In this document: one piece after another, positions 39,947-48,249 of the stretch
Position numbering within the stretch: the stretch's first letter is position 1
Layout: each line of letters starts with the position of its first letter
Source of the DNA: Acidobacteriota bacterium
GTDB lineage: Bacteria > Aquificota > Aquificia > Aquificales > Aquificaceae
NCBI GenBank assembly: GCA_003696155.1
Contig: RFFP01000022.1
Location: forward strand, 62,001 to 126,000
Length of the DNA: 64,000 bases
Reading direction: 5' to 3'
Translations under genes and position numbers: made by a program
Notes under the pieces: generated by a model
The model's input: the letters and a program-made list of their open reading frames with translations, nothing else
What the model was told of the DNA's origin: nothing
Databases searched by the model: none

Positions 39947-41226
39947 GCTTTTGTTAACTCCGCAGACACTATAGAAGAAAGCAGTTCTTTAGGGTCCTTG
40001 TCTATAGGAATTAGCCTAAACCTAACCTTATTCTCCCAGAAGGAAGCAGAAAAGGTTTCCACCACTTTATGTTTTATCCTCTCAACGAGCCCTTTTGCAC
40101 CGCTTAATGAAGTGAAAGGAAGCAACATGAAAATTATGAGCTTTTTATCCTGTAATGTGTAGTCCAGCAGGTCTAGCCCCCTCAGGTTATAGCGCAACAT
40201 ATCTGCAAAGTTTTCATCTCCACCTTCCACGTACAAAACTATCATACTAGATTCTACCCCTATATTTCGCTGTATTTCGTAAGTCCGCAGAAGCTCCTTC
40301 AAAAAGTTGATATCTAGCTTAGGAAAGCTCTCTATAAGATAATTTGCCTTTTTAATTAAGGGCTCTTCTATGAGTGTGTAGTAAAGTAGCAGGTTAACAC
40401 CTAGTAGAGTATCAAGATTAAAGTTCAAAAAGTCCATCTTCTGAATTAGGAAAAGATGGTAAATATCTTCCTGCTTGACCGGGATAACAGCAAGATAATC
40501 ACTACTGCCATTTTCTAACTGTGATATATAAGTTATAGTTTCTTCCTCTATGGCCCTTTTTATGAGAAGATCTTCTTCATTGATTTTTATATCTTTGTCA
40601 GAGGTTGCAAGAACATTAAAATCGTTAGTTATCATGTTGTATTCTACTATGGCAGAGCTCTCTATATTGTATAGCTGGTTTATCAGGGCGAGTAGATTTC
40701 CAAAAAGTTCTTCTCTTTTATCCTTTTGAATGAGCATCCTTATATCTTGAACTACACCCCTAATGCTAACAGGTTTAACTATGTACTGTTTCTCTATCTG
40801 GTCGTGAGATAGCTTTAGGAGCATATACTCTCTTGCAACGTCTCTTAACTTACCCTCAGCGTATCTGTTTTTTTCTTCCGCACTGCGTATTTTCCTAGTC
40901 CAGTAATAGTTAAACTCTGACATTATGAGGGCAAAAAGAACTAGCCAAAGAAAATAGGTGGTAGGGAATACATCGTACAGAACCGTAAGGAGTATGGCAT
41001 TTACGGCTAGAAAAATTACCGCTGCAACAAAGCCATAGTGAAGTGTGAGGACTGTTAAAGGAATTAGGAAATATAGCATGCCATAAGGCAGGGCTACCAT
41101 GAAAGGGTCATTTGGGTTCAAGTAAAAGCTTATTCCGAAGACCAAAAGGGGCAAAATGATGGCTTCTAAGACCAGTATGATTAGGTTTAAACCCTTAAGG
41201 CTTTCAACAACTCTCCTTAGGACCAT
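39943..41226 (-). CDS. pelD: c-di-GMP receptor PelD
   Basis: 427 aa. Four membrane helices (about 13-130), a short coiled coil, a GAF domain (about 165-285, with LYNIESSAIVEYNM and YLAVIPVKQE) and a degenerate GGDEF domain (about 300-425). The inhibitory-site RxxD is present as RGLD in YNLRGLDLLDYT, and the GGDEF place five residues on is lost (TLQDKK), so it should bind but not make c-di-GMP and thereby switch on Pel synthesis. The sequence VEGGDEN upstream is not the active site. The codon use is noticeably A/T-rich. Confidence 0.92.
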   Translation of the reverse strand: MVLRRVVESLKGLNLIILVLEAIILPLLVFGISFYLNPNDPFMVALPYGMLYFLIPLTVLTLHYGFVAAVIFLAVNAILLTVLYDVFPTTYFLWLVLFALIMSEFNYYWTRKIRSAEEKNRYAEGKLRDVAREYMLLKLSHDQIEKQYIVKPVSIRGVVQDIRMLIQKDKREELFGNLLALINQLYNIESSAIVEYNMITNDFNVLATSDKDIKINEEDLLIKRAIEEETITYISQLENGSSDYLAVIPVKQEDIYHLFLIQKMDFLNFNLDTLLGVNLLLYYTLIEEPLIKKANYLIESFPKLDINFLKELLRTYEIQRNIGVESSMIVLYVEGGDENFADMLRYNLRGLDLLDYTLQDKKLIIFMLLPFTSLSGAKGLVERIKHKVVETFSASFWENKVRFRLIPIDKDPKELLSSIVSAELTKA

Positions 41227-41230
41227 ACTT

Positions 41231-41716
41231 CTACGGTAGTATGTTGTTCAGTATTTTCTGCGCAACAGTACCTAGGGACTCGTGAGACCAGCCGGTCCGA
41301 GAACCTACCGCAGAGTATATTACCCTATCAGACTTAAGTTCATAAACCTTCAGCGTTATACTTACTGCCGGCTCTCCATCTATACCTGTTTTGTACCTAA
41401 ACTCGTTAACTGAGCCCATGACAGCATAGTCGTATCCCGCTCTCTTGGCTCCTTCCGCTATCTGCTCTATCTCCTCGGGTTTGTAATCCTTGTCTTGTTG
41501 TATTTTGGCAAGCTCTGCCTTGTATCCCTTGGATACCATAACGCCATAGACCATTGAGCCTATCCTAAGGCCTGCTAGTGGTGTTTCTGTGTAGTTTTCA
41601 AAGGGAAGCACTATAAACTTGCTATCTTTTGATGGAACGGTGCCCCTCTGGGTATTTACCACCGAGGCACATCCATAGGTGAGGATCGCTATTGTGAGAA
41701 CTACCCAAGCCTTCAT
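41231..41716 (-). CDS. pelC: Outer-membrane lipoprotein PelC
   Basis: 161 aa. Lipobox YGCAS at about residue 14-18, then a TolB-N-like alpha/beta fold (KFIVLPFENYTETPLAGLRI, YDYAVMGSVNEFRY, VSITLKVYELKSDRVIYSA). PelC forms a ring of lipoproteins beneath the PelB pore. It has a good Shine-Dalgarno (AAGGAGGAGGG) and starts the pelCDEF arm, 19 nt after the THEP1 gene on the same strand. A generic DUF799/CsgG-like lipoprotein would look similar; the cluster decides the call. Confidence 0.85.
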   Translation of the reverse strand: MKAWVVLTIAILTYGCASVVNTQRGTVPSKDSKFIVLPFENYTETPLAGLRIGSMVYGVMVSKGYKAELAKIQQDKDYKPEEIEQIAEGAKRAGYDYAVMGSVNEFRYKTGIDGEPAVSITLKVYELKSDRVIYSAVGSRTGWSHESLGTVAQKILNNILP

Positions 41717-41735
41717 CTCATTCCCTCCTCCTTGC

Positions 41736-42263
41736 TTAATGATTTAATATTAATTCTATCACGATTTCATGCAATATGTCCCTGTTTTCTTTTGTAACCT
41801 CCAAAAGTACTACTCCTCTCATCCTTCTTATATCTGCAACTATAGGATGTACGTCCCTTATGGGTATGGTAGCTATAACCCTATACTTGGGGTTGTGTAA
41901 GAGCTCCTGGGCAAGCTCCATAAAAGTCTTTGAAAAGAGCTCCATCTTGCCAACCTCGTCTATGACCACTACCTTCTCCTTCTCCTCCAAAGCCCTCTTT
42001 AAAACAGGGAGGGCCACCTCTTCAAACCTCTTTACGTTTACACCGTAAGAGCCAACTAGGTGCTTGGAGGTGAAGGTTTTAGAGGCAAAGATGGCACTTT
42101 TGCCTTCTGTGCTTATAACCTTAAAGCCTATCCTCTTGCCTGTTTTTGGGTCCCTTACCTCCTCTGTCCAAAATCCCACAGCCTTCTTGCCCAGCTCCTT
42201 TAGTATCCTTTTAACCACAGCGGTCTTGCCTATGCCCGGCTCCCCCGTTATGAGTATCTTCAT
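41736..42263 (-). CDS. THEP1-family nucleoside triphosphatase
   Basis: 175-aa P-loop NTPase like the Aquifex THEP1 enzyme. Walker A GEPGIGKTAVVKR at residue 7, VGFWTEEVRDPKTGKRIGF, Walker B KVVVIDEVGKMELFS and IATIPIRDVHP are typical. It hydrolyses NTPs in vitro; its cellular role is not established. It overlaps carB by 4 nt and precedes pelC by 19 nt, so read-through from here may feed the pelCDEF arm. Confidence 0.9.
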   Translation of the reverse strand: MKILITGEPGIGKTAVVKRILKELGKKAVGFWTEEVRDPKTGKRIGFKVISTEGKSAIFASKTFTSKHLVGSYGVNVKRFEEVALPVLKRALEEKEKVVVIDEVGKMELFSKTFMELAQELLHNPKYRVIATIPIRDVHPIVADIRRMRGVVLLEVTKENRDILHEIVIELILNH

Positions 42264-43843
42264 AAGTCTTGGAGGGCGTAGACCTTTAGCCTTCCACCAT
42301 GCTTCTTATAACACCTTATAGCCTCAAGCATGGCATATCCACCCCTTACCGTGGTCGTATAGGGAACTCCGTATTGCACCGCAGACCTTCTTATATAATG
42401 AGCATCTCCTCTTTCCTTCCTTCCCGTAGGAGTGTTTATCACAAGCCTGATATCACCGTTTTTTATCATGTCAACCACGTTTGGCCTTCCTTCAGAAACC
42501 TTAAGCACATGCTCCACTTCAAGACCCATACTCTTCATAAAGCGGTATGTTCCACCAGTGGCACAAACTTCAAAACCGAGCTCTAAAAACCCCCTTGCAA
42601 GCTCTACTACCTTCGGCTTATCCCTGTCAGCCACGCTTATAAAAACCCTACCCTCCATTGGTAGTCTACTTCCTGCCGCCAGCTGTGCTTTATAATAGGC
42701 AAGACCAAACTCCTCATCTATGCCCATGGTTTCGCCTGTGCTCCTCATCTCCGGTCCAAGCACTGGATCCTCCTCTGGGAACCTGTTCCACGGGAAGACC
42801 ACCTCCTTGACAGAGTATATCCTCTTTTCTTTTGGCATAAAGTCGCTGGCTATGTGCCTTTCTATCCTTTCAAACACCTCGGGCATAAGCTCCTTGAGCT
42901 TAAAACCTATGCTTACGAGGGCGGCGAGCTTTGCAAGAGGGTAACCTATGGTCTTGCTCACAAAGGGTACCGTTCTGGAAGCCCTCGGGTTGACCTCAAG
43001 GACGTAAACATCACCGTCTTTTACCGCAAACTGAAGGTTTATAAGACCCCTGACCTTAAGAGCCTTAGCCAAGAGTTTTGATTGCCTCTTTATCTCCTCG
43101 ACCACACTATCTTCTAAGGTATAGGGTGGTATGCTGGCAGCACTGTCACCCGAGTGTACGCCAGCCTCCTCTATATGTTCCATGACCGCACCTATAAGAT
43201 AGTCTTCCCCATCCCCTATGGCGTCAACGTCCACTTCCACACTGTCTGAGAGGTACTTGTCTATGAGTATGGGCCTTTTGTAGCTCACGCTGACAGCCTC
43301 TTCAAGGTAAGAGAGAAGCTCATCCTGGTCGTAAACTATCCTCATAGCCCTACCGCCGAGGACGTAAGAGGGTCTGACAAGCAGAGGATAGCCTATGGAG
43401 TCCGCTATCCGTAGCGCTTCCTCCTTTGTCCTTGCTGTTCCGCTGTGGGGCTGTCTAATTCCGAGTTCCAAAGTCAACCTACGAAAGAGTTCTCTGTCTT
43501 CCGCCATGTCAATGCTTTCTGGCTGAGTGCCCAGAATGGGCACACCGAGCCTTTTTAAGTGCGTGGAGAGCTTCAGGGGTGTTTGTCCACCAAACTGCAG
43601 GAGCACACCATCTGGTTTTTCTCTTCTCACAATTTCAAGCACGTTCTCAAGGAGGATAGGCTCAAAGTAGAGGATGTCCGCCGTATCGTAATCTGTGGAA
43701 ACCGTCTCTGGATTGCAGTTGACCATTATGGTCTTGATGCCCTTCTCTTTAAGGGCAAAGACCGCATGAACGCATGCGTAGTCAAACTCAATACCCTGAC
43801 CTATGCGGTTTGGACCACTACCCAGGATTAGGACTTTTTGCAT
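42260..43843 (-). CDS. carB: Carbamoyl-phosphate synthase large subunit, C-terminal half
   Basis: 527 aa corresponding to the second half of a normal (about 1070 aa) CarB. It begins at the second ATP-grasp unit (VLILGSGPNRIGQGIEFDY, VNCNPETVSTDYDTADILYF, LLVRPSYVLGGRAM, LEVNPRASRTVPFVSK) and ends with the MGS-like allosteric domain (FISVADRDKP, CATGGTYRFM). Synthesises carbamoyl phosphate for arginine and pyrimidines. It has its own start and stop; the first half must be encoded elsewhere, as I recall for Aquifex. Confidence 0.94.
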   Translation of the reverse strand: MQKVLILGSGPNRIGQGIEFDYACVHAVFALKEKGIKTIMVNCNPETVSTDYDTADILYFEPILLENVLEIVRREKPDGVLLQFGGQTPLKLSTHLKRLGVPILGTQPESIDMAEDRELFRRLTLELGIRQPHSGTARTKEEALRIADSIGYPLLVRPSYVLGGRAMRIVYDQDELLSYLEEAVSVSYKRPILIDKYLSDSVEVDVDAIGDGEDYLIGAVMEHIEEAGVHSGDSAASIPPYTLEDSVVEEIKRQSKLLAKALKVRGLINLQFAVKDGDVYVLEVNPRASRTVPFVSKTIGYPLAKLAALVSIGFKLKELMPEVFERIERHIASDFMPKEKRIYSVKEVVFPWNRFPEEDPVLGPEMRSTGETMGIDEEFGLAYYKAQLAAGSRLPMEGRVFISVADRDKPKVVELARGFLELGFEVCATGGTYRFMKSMGLEVEHVLKVSEGRPNVVDMIKNGDIRLVINTPTGRKERGDAHYIRRSAVQYGVPYTTTVRGGYAMLEAIRCYKKHGGRLKVYALQDL

Positions 43844-43849
43844 CGGTCT

Positions 43850-43861
43850 TAAAATATTAAC
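43850..43861 (+). promoter_or_regulatory. -10 box of the small membrane protein gene (leaderless type)
   Basis: TAAAAT at 43850-43855 ends 6 nt before ATG 43862; no Shine-Dalgarno. Confidence 0.3.
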
Positions 43862-44056
43862 ATGCTTCTCAATGTTATGATAGCCCTTTTCCTTCTTCTC
43901 TTCATACTTTACATGACAAGCCTGTTTGTATTCTTTTTGCTCGTAACTATCATATTTTCCATCCCCCTTATAGCAGGTTTATATATCCTCTATTTCTTCA
44001 AGGTAAGACCTAAACTAAAGGCCATAAGGGAGAAAAGACTTCTAAAAAGGGCTTAG
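43862..44056 (+). CDS. Small two-helix membrane protein of unknown function
   Basis: 64 aa: two hydrophobic helices (about 3-20 and 24-46) and a basic tail (KVRPKLKAIREKRLLKRA). No family recognised. Support for a real gene: a -10 box at the standard distance, position in the only free space between carB and aroA, and the basic tail as in many small membrane proteins. aroA starts 9 nt later, with its own box. Confidence 0.55.
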   Translation: MLLNVMIALFLLLFILYMTSLFVFFLLVTIIFSIPLIAGLYILYFFKVRPKLKAIREKRLLKRA

Positions 44057-44065
44057 AATATTAGC
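44054..44065 (+). promoter_or_regulatory. -10 box of aroA (leaderless type)
   Basis: TAGAAT at 44054-44059, overlapping the stop of the preceding gene, ends 6 nt before the aroA ATG; no Shine-Dalgarno. Confidence 0.3.
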
Positions 44066-45358
44066 ATGCTAAAGCTAAAGAAGGTCAAGAGGGTAAAAGG
44101 TGAACTGCGTGTACCATCGGACAAGTCCATATCTCACAGGGCTGTAATACTGTCCTCCCTTGCAGAGGGTGAGAGTTACGTAAGGGAATGGCTTAGCTCT
44201 GAGGACACGGAGGCGACCCTGCAGATAGTCCTTTCCCTAGGTGTGGAAGCCAAGAGGGAAGGCAGGAACTTAAGGATATCCGGTAAGGACTTTTTGTTTA
44301 GAGAGCCCACCCATATCCTTGATGCCAGAAACTCAGGGACAACTGCAAGGCTTATGATGGGTGTTTTGGCAACTCAGGGCTTTTTTAGCGTTCTGACGGG
44401 TGATGAAAGTCTAAGACAAAGACCCATGCTGAGGGTTGTGGAACCACTGAGGCAAATGGGTGCCTTTCTTGATGGCAGAGAGTTAGCCAACAAGCTTCCC
44501 ATATGCATAAGAGGTGGACACTTAAAGGGCATAAGCTTTCTTAACAAGAAGGCGTCTGCTCAGGTCAAGTCTTCCCTGCTCCTTGCTGGTCTTAGGGCTG
44601 AAGGGTTCACAGAGGTTATGGAGCCTGTACTTTCAAGGGACCACACGGAGAGGATGTTAAAAGCCTTCGGTGTGGAGCTCTTTCAAATGGAAACAGAAAG
44701 TGGACATATGGTAAAGCTAAGGGGTGGACAGAGGCTAGAGGCTACAGAGATTTACTGCCCTGCAGACCCATCCTCTGCAAGCTTCTTTGCAGCTCTGGCG
44801 GTACTTAAGGAGGGCTCAGAGCTCTATCTGAAAGACCTTATGGTAAATCCGACCAGGGATGGCTTTTTTAGAAAGCTAAAGGAGATGGGGGCAAAGGTAA
44901 GCTATGAGAATCTTAGAGAACTCTCGGGTGAGCCTGTTGCGGACGTGCATGTGGTTTACGGAGGAAGGTTAAGGGCTGTGAACGTAGAGTCCCACGAGGT
45001 CCCATCGCTCATAGATGAGCTCCCCATTCTTGCGGTGGTCATGGCCATGTCGGAGGGTACATCAAAGGTAAGGGGAGCTCAGGAACTGAGGGTGAAGGAA
45101 AGCGACAGAATAAAGACGGTGGTGGAGAACCTAAGGGCCATGGGGGTGAAGGTGGAGGAGTACGAGGATGGCTATCAGATTGAGGGCGTTGAAAGTTTAA
45201 AGGGAGCCTTTATAAAGACCTATGGAGACCATAGGATAGCCATGGCCTTCTCCATAGCTGGGCTCTTGGCAGAAGGTGAGACGGTCATAGATAACCCCAA
45301 GTGTGTTGCAGTTTCCTATCCGCAGTTTTACAGGCATCTTGAAGAAATAACAAAATGA
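44066..45358 (+). CDS. aroA: 3-phosphoshikimate 1-carboxyvinyltransferase (EPSP synthase)
   Basis: Shikimate-pathway enzyme that joins PEP to shikimate 3-phosphate. 430 aa with VPSDKSISHRAVILSSLA (Lys in the active site), DARNSGTTARLMMGVLA, LRQRPMLRVVEPLRQMGA, LRVKESDRIKTVVENLRAMG and YGDHRIAMAFSIAGL. NSGTT and RPM are in the usual EPSP-synthase form. Followed after 15 nt by argA. Confidence 0.97.
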   Translation: MLKLKKVKRVKGELRVPSDKSISHRAVILSSLAEGESYVREWLSSEDTEATLQIVLSLGVEAKREGRNLRISGKDFLFREPTHILDARNSGTTARLMMGVLATQGFFSVLTGDESLRQRPMLRVVEPLRQMGAFLDGRELANKLPICIRGGHLKGISFLNKKASAQVKSSLLLAGLRAEGFTEVMEPVLSRDHTERMLKAFGVELFQMETESGHMVKLRGGQRLEATEIYCPADPSSASFFAALAVLKEGSELYLKDLMVNPTRDGFFRKLKEMGAKVSYENLRELSGEPVADVHVVYGGRLRAVNVESHEVPSLIDELPILAVVMAMSEGTSKVRGAQELRVKESDRIKTVVENLRAMGVKVEEYEDGYQIEGVESLKGAFIKTYGDHRIAMAFSIAGLLAEGETVIDNPKCVAVSYPQFYRHLEEITK

Positions 45359-45373
45359 ACCTACCTTTAAAGC

Positions 45374-45859
45374 ATGCAGATAAGGAAGGCGTTGGTAAGG
45401 GATGCTGTTGGTATATACAGTCTTGTAAACATCTATGCAAAGGACGGCATACTTCTACCCAGGAGCCTTAACTCCATATATGAGAACCTAAGGGACTTCT
45501 GGGTCTGCTACGAGGGGGATGAACTGGTGGGCTGCTGTGCCCTTCATGTGGTTTGGGAAGACCTTGCGGAGATAAAGAGCCTTGCTGTAAAACACGGGTA
45601 CAGAGGAAGGGGTATAGGTAAGGCCTTAGTTGAGGCCTGTATAAGGGAAGCTAAGGAGCTTGGTATAAGCAGGGTGTTTGTGTTAACGTATGCAGTGGGC
45701 TTTTTTACAAGGTTTAGTTTTGAAGAGGTGAGCAAGGATAAGCTACCTCATAAGGTTTGGGGTGAGTGTATTAACTGCGTTAAATTTCCATCATGCGATG
45801 AGACAGCTCTCCTTTTGGACCTGAGCAGGGTTTCCGTGGGAGATGAATGTAAAGTTTAG
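45374..45859 (+). CDS. argA: Short-form N-acetylglutamate synthase (GNAT family)
   Basis: 161-aa GNAT acetyltransferase. RKALVRDAVGIYSLVN, DGILLPRSLNSIYENLRDFW and KSLAVKHGYRGRGIGKALV (acetyl-CoA loop), with C-terminal KLPHKVWGECINC and CDETALLLDL, match the short ArgA proteins that lack the amino-acid-kinase domain. It would start arginine synthesis, consistent with argH in the same window. A general GNAT enzyme is the alternative. It overlaps polA by 17 nt. Confidence 0.8.
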   Translation: MQIRKALVRDAVGIYSLVNIYAKDGILLPRSLNSIYENLRDFWVCYEGDELVGCCALHVVWEDLAEIKSLAVKHGYRGRGIGKALVEACIREAKELGISRVFVLTYAVGFFTRFSFEEVSKDKLPHKVWGECINCVKFPSCDETALLLDLSRVSVGDECKV

Positions 45860-47576
45860 CTATATAACCTCAAGAGATAGGTTAAAAAGAGTATACGAAA
45901 AGCTTTCAGAAGAGCCTTACATATTCTTAGATACCGAGGTGGCGGGAAACTCCATAAGGCTTGCCCAGCTTGGAGACAGGGATGAGGTCTTTGTTTTGGA
46001 CCTATTTGAGCTTAGCCAAGGGGGTGTAGAGGTCCTGAAAGACCTCCTGTCCAGAAAGGGAATAGTGGGACACAATCTGAAATTTGACCTTAAATACCTG
46101 TACAGCCTAGGTATAGAACCTTATGCGGTTTTTGATACCATGGTGGCAAGCCAGCTTCTGGGAAACACGGACAGGCATTCGCTCCAAAAGCTTGCCATGC
46201 ACTACCTTGGCCTTGTCCTTGACAAAAGCTTTCAACTTTCCAACTGGGCCTCTAAAAACCTCACCAGGGAGCAGATTGAGTACGCTGCCCTTGATGTAAA
46301 GGTGGTTAGGGACCTGTTTTATATACTTTTGGAAAAGCTCAATCAGGTACCCCACAGGGAGGAAACGCTTCTAAAAACAAGAACGTCAAGGGTTTTTGGA
46401 CTTCTTAACCCTGTTGCCATAGTAGAGATGGCCTTCGTGCAGGAAGTAGCAAAGCTGGAGATGAACGGTCTTCCCGTTGATGTGGAGGAGCTAGAGAGGG
46501 TTCTAAGGGAACAGGGTAAGCTCCTCCAAAAAAAGGTCATGGAGTTCATGGCCAGACATAGGATAGACCCTATGTCTCCAAAACAGATAGGGGAGCTCCT
46601 CACAAGAAAGGCGGGCATTGAACTTCCTAAGACAGGTAAGGGGAACCTCTCAACGGAGGACAGAGTCCTCTCCGAGTATTCCCATATTCCAATAGTGGGT
46701 GAGATTCTGGAGATTAGAAGTATGAAAAAGACTCTAGAGAAGCTTCAGGAGATAAAGGATAACCTGAATGGGAATAGGATTTATCCAGAGTTTAAGCAGA
46801 TAGGAGCCATAACCGGCAGGATGGCAAGCCAGAATCCTAACGTTCAAAACATACCAAGAAACCTAAGGAGGATATTCAAGGCTGAGGAGGGGGACATCTT
46901 TGTTATAGCAGACTTTTCCCAGATTGAACTTCGTATAGCCAGCGAGTACGTTGGTGAGGAAAGGATGATTAGGGCTCTTAAGGAGGGTAGAGACCTACAC
47001 CGTTATACAGCAGGACTCTTTCTTAACAAGCCCGAAGAGGAGATAACAAAGGAGGAGAGACAACTTGCCAAGGCTGTAAACTTCGGTCTTATATACGGTA
47101 TATCCGCAAGGGGTCTTGTGGAATACGCCAAGACCTACGGTGTGGACCTTTCCCTGGAGGAGGCCCAAAGTATAAGGGAAAGGTTTTTTAGCTACTATAC
47201 GGGCTTTAGAGAGTGGCACGAGCGTGTAAAGAGGGAGCTCAGAGATTTCAAAGAGTCAAGAGGTTATACCCTTTTAGGCAGGGCTTACGTAGCTCACACC
47301 TTCCCCGATGGTGTCAACTATCCTATACAGGGGACGGGTGCTGACCTACTAAAATTGTCCGTGCTCATGTTCGACGCGGATTTAAGAAGGGAAGGCCTGG
47401 GAGCAAGGCTTGTAAACCTCGTTCATGATGAGATAGTGGTGGAATGTGAGCAGGGGAAGGCTGAGCGGGTGGCTGATGCCCTTGTAAGGGCCATGAAACA
47501 TGCGGGGAGGGTCATTCTTAAACAGGTACCCGTGGAGGTTGAGGTTAAGATAAACCAAAGATGGGAAAAGGATTAA
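45843..47576 (+). CDS. polA: DNA polymerase I (3'-5' exonuclease and polymerase only)
   Basis: 577 aa, about two thirds of E. coli PolI because the 5'-3' exonuclease domain is absent. The proofreading domain looks active: FLDTEVAGNS (ExoI), VGHNLKFDLKYL (ExoII) and YAALDVKVVRDL (ExoIII). Polymerase motifs: ADFSQIELRIAS (A), RQLAKAVNFGLIYGIS (B) and NLVHDEIVVE (C). Similar short PolI enzymes are known from Aquifex. The missing nuclease is encoded at 22212-23081. The start overlaps argA and flgH follows after 13 nt. Confidence 0.96.
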   Translation: MNVKFSYITSRDRLKRVYEKLSEEPYIFLDTEVAGNSIRLAQLGDRDEVFVLDLFELSQGGVEVLKDLLSRKGIVGHNLKFDLKYLYSLGIEPYAVFDTMVASQLLGNTDRHSLQKLAMHYLGLVLDKSFQLSNWASKNLTREQIEYAALDVKVVRDLFYILLEKLNQVPHREETLLKTRTSRVFGLLNPVAIVEMAFVQEVAKLEMNGLPVDVEELERVLREQGKLLQKKVMEFMARHRIDPMSPKQIGELLTRKAGIELPKTGKGNLSTEDRVLSEYSHIPIVGEILEIRSMKKTLEKLQEIKDNLNGNRIYPEFKQIGAITGRMASQNPNVQNIPRNLRRIFKAEEGDIFVIADFSQIELRIASEYVGEERMIRALKEGRDLHRYTAGLFLNKPEEEITKEERQLAKAVNFGLIYGISARGLVEYAKTYGVDLSLEEAQSIRERFFSYYTGFREWHERVKRELRDFKESRGYTLLGRAYVAHTFPDGVNYPIQGTGADLLKLSVLMFDADLRREGLGARLVNLVHDEIVVECEQGKAERVADALVRAMKHAGRVILKQVPVEVEVKINQRWEKD

Positions 47577-47589
47577 ATTATTATCAAGT

Positions 47590-48249
47590 ATGAGGGGGTT
47601 ATTGTTGTTCTTGCTGTTTCTTATATCTTGTGGGCCTAAGATGGCCACACTTGAAGAGTACGAGGCGAAGAACCCATATCCGGGAAAGGAACAACCCCTT
47701 GAGTACCTCTCTAAGGGAAGTCTTATGCCAAAAAACGGCTATCAAGACCTTTATTCAGAGCGCCGGGCTAGCAGGGTTGGAGATGTGATATTCATCCAGG
47801 TTGTGGAGAGTATGAACGCGGTTGAGACCATATCAAATCAAACACAAAGGTCTACAAATTTTAGGCAAGGTATCAGCTCTTTTTTTGGCCTTTCTCCTAA
47901 CACGCTTGCAGACATAGGAGGGCAAGGTTCTGGTAGTGTGGACACAAAGGGTACGGGAAAGCTTCAACAAACTGGTCTTCTTACTACAAAGCTTGCCGGA
48001 AGGGTAATGAAGGTTTACCCTAACGGTGCTATGCTTGTGGAAGCTAAGAAAGCTATATTTGTGAACGATTCCAGTAGGGAGGTTCTTCTTAGAGGAATAG
48101 TTAGACCTGAGGACATCGACAGTGCTAACACCATTTCCAGTGACAAAATTGCCAACCTTGAAGTTTTTATAGATGGAAAGGGTTTTCTTGTGGATGGAGG
48201 TAGCCCAGGATGGCTTGCAAGGATATTAGCAAAGGTATTGCCCTTCTAA
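47590..48249 (+). CDS. flgH: Flagellar L-ring protein FlgH
   Basis: 219 aa. Lipoprotein signal (LFLLFLISCG), then the FlgH core LYSERRASRVGDVIFIQVVE, KLAGRVMKVYPNGAMLVEAKK, LRGIVRPEDIDSANTISS and KIANLEVFIDGKG. Forms the outer-membrane ring of the flagellum. The 3' end overlaps flgI by 40 nt if flgI starts at 48210. Confidence 0.95.
   Translation: MRGLLLFLLFLISCGPKMATLEEYEAKNPYPGKEQPLEYLSKGSLMPKNGYQDLYSERRASRVGDVIFIQVVESMNAVETISNQTQRSTNFRQGISSFFGLSPNTLADIGGQGSGSVDTKGTGKLQQTGLLTTKLAGRVMKVYPNGAMLVEAKKAIFVNDSSREVLLRGIVRPEDIDSANTISSDKIANLEVFIDGKGFLVDGGSPGWLARILAKVLPF

Noticed and set aside
40250-40300. VEGGDEN in PelD read as an active GGDEF motif
   Set aside because: It lies before the RxxD I-site, where the first strand of the domain should be; the true GGDEF position after RGLD is degenerate.
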